Below, one piece after another: positions 61,125 to 64,000 of a stretch of 64,000 bases of DNA. Within the stretch, counting starts at the first letter, position 1, and each line of letters begins with the position of its first letter. The notes under the pieces are model-generated. The model did not search any database. It was not told the origin of the DNA and was given only the letters and a program-made list of their open reading frames with translations. Source of the DNA: Loki-b32 sp964493385 (GTDB taxonomy: Archaea; Asgardarchaeota; Lokiarchaeia; Sigyniarchaeales; SOKP01); the NCBI GenBank assembly GCA_964493385.1, contig CAZBNW010000003.1:1-64000 (forward strand). The letters run 5' to 3'. The position numbers were made by a program, and so were the translations under genes.

Positions 61125-62231
61125 ATGAGAAAAATTGGGCTAATTGTAAATCCAATTGCTGGAATGGGTGGTAGTGTTGGACTTAAAGGAACGGATGGAG
61201 ATATTTACCAAGAAGCTGTAAGAATGGGTGCTACACCTGTTGTACCACAAAGGGTGAGTGAGTTATTATCACAAATAAAAAGGAGAAAAGAAATCTTTTT
61301 CCTTGTGGCACCTGGCATAATGGGAGTGGAATATATTAAAGATAAAGGATTCAATTTTGAAGTAATTGGGAAAATTAGTGAACATACTACTTCTGAAGAT
61401 ACCATAAGTATTGCAAAAGAAATGATTAATAAAACAATTGAACTATTGATATTTTGTGGTGGGGATGGGACAGCACGAGATATCTATGATGCAATTGGAT
61501 TAAAAATGCCTGTGGTTGCGTTACCAGCTGGAGTAAAAATGTTTAGCTCTGTCTTTGCTCTTAATCCTAGAGCTGCTGCTCAAATTGTTGATAAATTTTT
61601 AGAGGAAGCTGTTGAAACTCAAGAACAAGAAATACTAGATATTAATGAAGATCTTGTACGTGATGATATTTTAGAATCAAGATTATATGGATATTTAAAA
61701 GTGCCGAAAATCTTAAGCTTAATACAATCAAGTAAATCTGGTTCAAAACTAGGGAAAACTGTACGGGAAAATAAACAAGAAATCGCACAATTTATTATTG
61801 AAAACATGGAAAATGATATTTTATATTTATTAGGACCGGGAACAACAGCGAAAACTATTACAGATATTTTAAAATTGCCGAAAACCCTTCTTGGAATAGA
61901 TGCCATTTATAATAAAAAGAATGTTGGTAAAGATGTAAATGAACAAGGTATTCTTGAGTTATTAGAAAAATATTCAAAGGTAAATGTTATAGTTTCACCA
62001 ATAGGAGGCCAAGGATTTGTCTTTGGCAGAGGAAATAAACAATTCACTCCTGAAATCCTTAAAAGAATTGGAAAAAAGAATATAAAAATCATAGCAACAG
62101 AGGAAAAAATGAGAGAACTGGATTGTTTAAGGATTGACACAGGAAATATTGAAGTAGATAATACATTAAAAGGATTTACTAAGGTAATAATTGGTTATAA
62201 AGAAGAATTAGTTCTTAAAATTGAATGCTAA
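61125..62231 (+). CDS. ATP-NAD/AcoX-like kinase family protein
   Basis: 368 aa. IGLIVNPIAGMGGSVGLKG is the NAD-kinase-like start, and LIFCGGDGTARDIYDAIG contains the GGDGT signature of NAD/diacylglycerol kinases; VVALPAGVKMFSSVFALNP and YLLGPGTTAKTITDIL are specific to the AcoX branch, found in acetoin degradation operons and of uncertain activity. SPIGGQGFVFGRGNKQF closes the C-terminal domain. Whether it phosphorylates NAD, a ketone or another group is unresolved. The dehydrogenase and ThDP genes before it fit the acetoin association. Confidence 0.8.
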   Translation: MRKIGLIVNPIAGMGGSVGLKGTDGDIYQEAVRMGATPVVPQRVSELLSQIKRRKEIFFLVAPGIMGVEYIKDKGFNFEVIGKISEHTTSEDTISIAKEMINKTIELLIFCGGDGTARDIYDAIGLKMPVVALPAGVKMFSSVFALNPRAAAQIVDKFLEEAVETQEQEILDINEDLVRDDILESRLYGYLKVPKILSLIQSSKSGSKLGKTVRENKQEIAQFIIENMENDILYLLGPGTTAKTITDILKLPKTLLGIDAIYNKKNVGKDVNEQGILELLEKYSKVNVIVSPIGGQGFVFGRGNKQFTPEILKRIGKKNIKIIATEEKMRELDCLRIDTGNIEVDNTLKGFTKVIIGYKEELVLKIEC

Positions 62232-62372
62232 TTTTTAGTAAATCACAGAGTATTAGTATAAACTCAAATTATAAAATCAATATTCATTTATTCTAATTAA
62301 TTATATTCACTAACTAATTTTTTGAAAAAGGAAATTAAGGGATACTTAATTATTAAGAGGTTTTATAATTAA

Positions 62373-63275
62373 ATGTTTAAAGATGAAGTAATTAATAAAG
62401 CTCTTGTTTTGGGTTTTGAAGATATTGGCTTTACGACTGCTGAACCTTTTCCTACTCAAAGAGAAATTTTATTATCAAGGAAGGAAGAATATGCTTGGGC
62501 AGCAGAAAAAGAGTTAGACCTCACTAAAGGATTAGATCCCAAAAATATTATGCCAGATGCTGAATCTATAATCGTTCTGATTGATGTTTATTTTAAAGAA
62601 TCATACCCAAATTATCTTGAAGGTCATTTCGGTCGTGCTTATTTGGATGATGATAGAAATACTAAAGGACAATTATATCAAAGGATCAAGATTTTTCGTG
62701 GTTTCTTAAGAGATAATGGTATTAGTTCAAGAGCACCGTTCAATATTCCTCACCAATTAACTGCAGCAAGAGCTGGTTTAGGCACTTTTGGAAAGAATAA
62801 TTTCTTATATTCACGGAAAGCAGCCCTCCAAAGTTCTTGGATTGTGCCAATCCCTATAGTAGTTAATTTTGAATTTATTCCTGACGATCCTACTATTGAA
62901 GTTGGTTGCCCTTCTTGGTGTAAAAACACTTGTATTGCCTCATGTCCCACAGGAGCACTTCGAGGTCCTCGTAATATCGACCCTCGAAAGTGTATCTCAT
63001 ATCTTTCATATTATGGAGAAGGAATTACTCCAATGGAACTCCGTGAACCTATGGGAACATGGGTCTATGGTTGTGATTGCTGCCAAGAAGTTTGCCCTCG
63101 TAATAGAGTTTGGCTTTCACAAAAATTACCCCTTAATAAAAGAGTTGTTGCTAAAGCAAAAGATTTTGAACTAATCAAATTGCTTCATATGGATAGAGAA
63201 CATTATAAAACAAAAGTTTGGCCTCATATGTTCTATATGTCGGATAATGCCTCATACCATGATCTTTGGAGATGA
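62373..63275 (+). CDS. QueG-like double 4Fe-4S reductase, truncated by in-frame TGA
   Basis: 300 aa with the epoxyqueuosine reductase/COG1600 pattern. The corrinoid-side TAARAGLGTFGKNNFLYS is followed by two ferredoxin-type clusters: GCPSWCKNTCIASCPTGAL (C179, C183, C187, C191) and C207 plus YGCDCCQEVCPRN (C234-C241). Full-length members continue into a HEAT-repeat tail; here a TGA (63273-63275) comes after SYHDLWR and the frame resumes at once with KMNVARAMGNS, the expected tail start. Archaea lack canonical queuosine, so the substrate may differ. Soluble. It could still be active without the tail, or TGA may be read through. Confidence 0.75.
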   Translation: MFKDEVINKALVLGFEDIGFTTAEPFPTQREILLSRKEEYAWAAEKELDLTKGLDPKNIMPDAESIIVLIDVYFKESYPNYLEGHFGRAYLDDDRNTKGQLYQRIKIFRGFLRDNGISSRAPFNIPHQLTAARAGLGTFGKNNFLYSRKAALQSSWIVPIPIVVNFEFIPDDPTIEVGCPSWCKNTCIASCPTGALRGPRNIDPRKCISYLSYYGEGITPMELREPMGTWVYGCDCCQEVCPRNRVWLSQKLPLNKRVVAKAKDFELIKLLHMDREHYKTKVWPHMFYMSDNASYHDLWR

Positions 63276-63278
63276 AAA

Positions 63279-63512
63279 ATGAATGTAGCCAGAGCTATGG
63301 GAAATTCCCTTGATCCTAAATATATCCCTGAATTAATTAAGGCATTCAAAGAAAATGTTGACGAGAGAGTAAAAGGGATGATAGCCTGGGCATTAGGACG
63401 GATTGGTGGTGAAGAATCAAAGGAAATATTGAAGATTTCTCTTTCTGATAGTGAGGGTTTAGTTAAACAAGAAATTTTCCTTGCCTTAGAAAAACTTAGT
63501 AAAAAAGTTTAA
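63279..63512 (+). pseudogene. HEAT-repeat tail separated from the QueG-like gene
   Basis: 77 codons in the same frame as the preceding gene and separated from it only by TGA AAA. VARAMGNSLDPKYIPELIKA and RVKGMIAWALGRIGGEESKE are two HEAT helices pairs, as at the C-terminus of QueG-type proteins. An ATG lies right after the stop, so it could be translated as a separate 77-aa polypeptide by re-initiation. Its uninterrupted reading suggests the stop is recent or tolerated. Confidence 0.6.
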
Positions 63513-63517
63513 GATCT

Positions 63518-64000
63518 TCATATAGGATTAAAAGCATTTATCTTTTCCAGGTGTTCTAGCATTTGAAGATACAATCTATCTCTTTTTTTAAGAATTTCTT
63601 GCTCATTACGTCCACCGTAATCATAAAAGCCCTTACCTGACTTTGCACCCAAATGTCCTTTTTCTACTTTTTCAATAATAAAAGGAACCTCAATACCCCT
63701 ATTCTTAAGAATATCATTCAATAAATCTAGTCCTGTAAAATCTTGGGATTGGATTACTCCTACAACAGGAAGTCTGATCCCTAATGTATTTTTTATTGCT
63801 ATATCAATTTGTTCTGGCGTTGCTAATCCTCTAGTTATAAGTTCATACATTGCTCCAGTGATAGCACTCTGTATTTTATTTACAATATATGAAGGAGCAA
63901 ATTTTTTCATCAATAATGGTCGTTTTCCAATTTTTTGCATTAACTCTATTGAGAAATCCACGACCTCCTTAGACGTTTTTCGCCCTGGGGCAACCTCAAC
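63518..64000 (-). CDS. 3-hydroxyacyl-CoA dehydrogenase, C-terminal part (cut by window edge)
   Basis: The visible C-terminal 160 residues begin VEVAPGRKTSKEVVDFSIEL and continue IGKRPLLMKKFAPSYIVNKI, the hinge and C-terminal helical domain of 3HCDH proteins; LLNDILKNRGIEVPFIIEKV followed by EKGHLGAKSGKGFYDYGG is the family ending. The NAD-binding half lies past the window edge. In lysine or butyrate-type fermentation such an enzyme reduces or oxidises 3-hydroxybutyryl-CoA, the fate of acetoacetate and crotonyl-CoA formed from lysine. It converges on the HEAT fragment with 5 bp between stops. Confidence 0.85.
   Translation of the reverse strand, partial: VEVAPGRKTSKEVVDFSIELMQKIGKRPLLMKKFAPSYIVNKIQSAITGAMYELITRGLATPEQIDIAIKNTLGIRLPVVGVIQSQDFTGLDLLNDILKNRGIEVPFIIEKVEKGHLGAKSGKGFYDYGGRNEQEILKKRDRLYLQMLEHLEKINAFNPI

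Overview
The window looks like a chromosomal segment of an anaerobic, amino-acid-fermenting archaeon, most plausibly an Asgard (Lokiarchaeia-like) archaeon. The support is indirect. The DNA is strongly AT-rich. Several starts appear leaderless behind archaeal TATA boxes. There is a tungsten aldehyde:ferredoxin oxidoreductase, a cyclic-2,3-diphosphoglycerate-synthetase-like GTPase, an eRF1/Pelota-type protein and a freestanding LAGLIDADG endonuclease. No rRNA or ribosomal protein gene is present to fix the taxonomy, and I saw no tRNA gene or CRISPR array.

Layout. (1) 1-3.9 kb: a GC-richer alpha/beta-hydrolase-like gene with a PKD domain and an AT-rich tail, a nucleoside hydrolase, and a truncated copy of the promoter and first codons of the GTPase gene that is intact at 22.3 kb. 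(2) 3.9-22.2 kb: an accessory island. Two divergent operons meet at 11.41-11.56 kb. Leftward run a pseudokinase/SF1-helicase fusion, a phospholipase-D-type nuclease (together resembling a type I Mokosh system), a DUF4238 protein and an Mrr-like nuclease. Rightward run an XRE regulator, a Cas4/RecB-like Fe-S nuclease, a long prokaryotic Argonaute with an altered catalytic residue, a small protein and a HExxH metallopeptidase. Then come a type I restriction HsdR C-terminal remnant, a 957-residue unknown protein, a degenerate scrap of the metallopeptidase gene and a LAGLIDADG protein. (3) 22.3-26.4 kb: GTPase, GNAT acetyltransferase, Pelota/Vms1-like protein, methyltransferase, flavodoxin. (4) 26.6-36.1 kb: AOR, a multi-cofactor FAD dehydrogenase pair, a carbamoyltransferase, VapBC, carbamate kinase and ornithine aminotransferase, which together suggest ornithine/citrulline/proline catabolism. 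(5) 36.3-38.8 kb: a secreted penicillin-acylase-type amidase. (6) 38.9-45.6 kb: a leftward operon for lysine fermentation (kce-kdd-kamA-kamB-kamD-kamE). (7) 45.9-53.3 kb: a rightward histidine operon (hisIE with an extra N-terminal domain, hisG, D, C, B, H and a hisA-hisF fusion). (8) 53.3-64 kb: an aminotransferase, a Cys-rich mini-protein, an unknown coiled-coil protein, an SDR, a membrane protein, a ThDP enzyme, a zinc dehydrogenase, an AcoX-like kinase, a QueG-like iron-sulfur protein split from its HEAT tail by an in-frame TGA, and the C-terminal part of a 3-hydroxyacyl-CoA dehydrogenase running off the edge.

The most interesting part is the island. It places an apparently catalytically altered Argonaute, a Cas4-like nuclease and a metallopeptidase back to back with a Mokosh-like helicase/PLD pair, probably under one XRE regulator. 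It also lies between a truncated and an intact copy of the same gene start. Secondary highlights are the HisA-HisF fusion, the HisIE protein with a fungal-HIS4-like layout, the complete core of lysine fermentation, and the in-frame TGA in the QueG-like gene. All functional calls come from reading motifs by eye; no database search was run.
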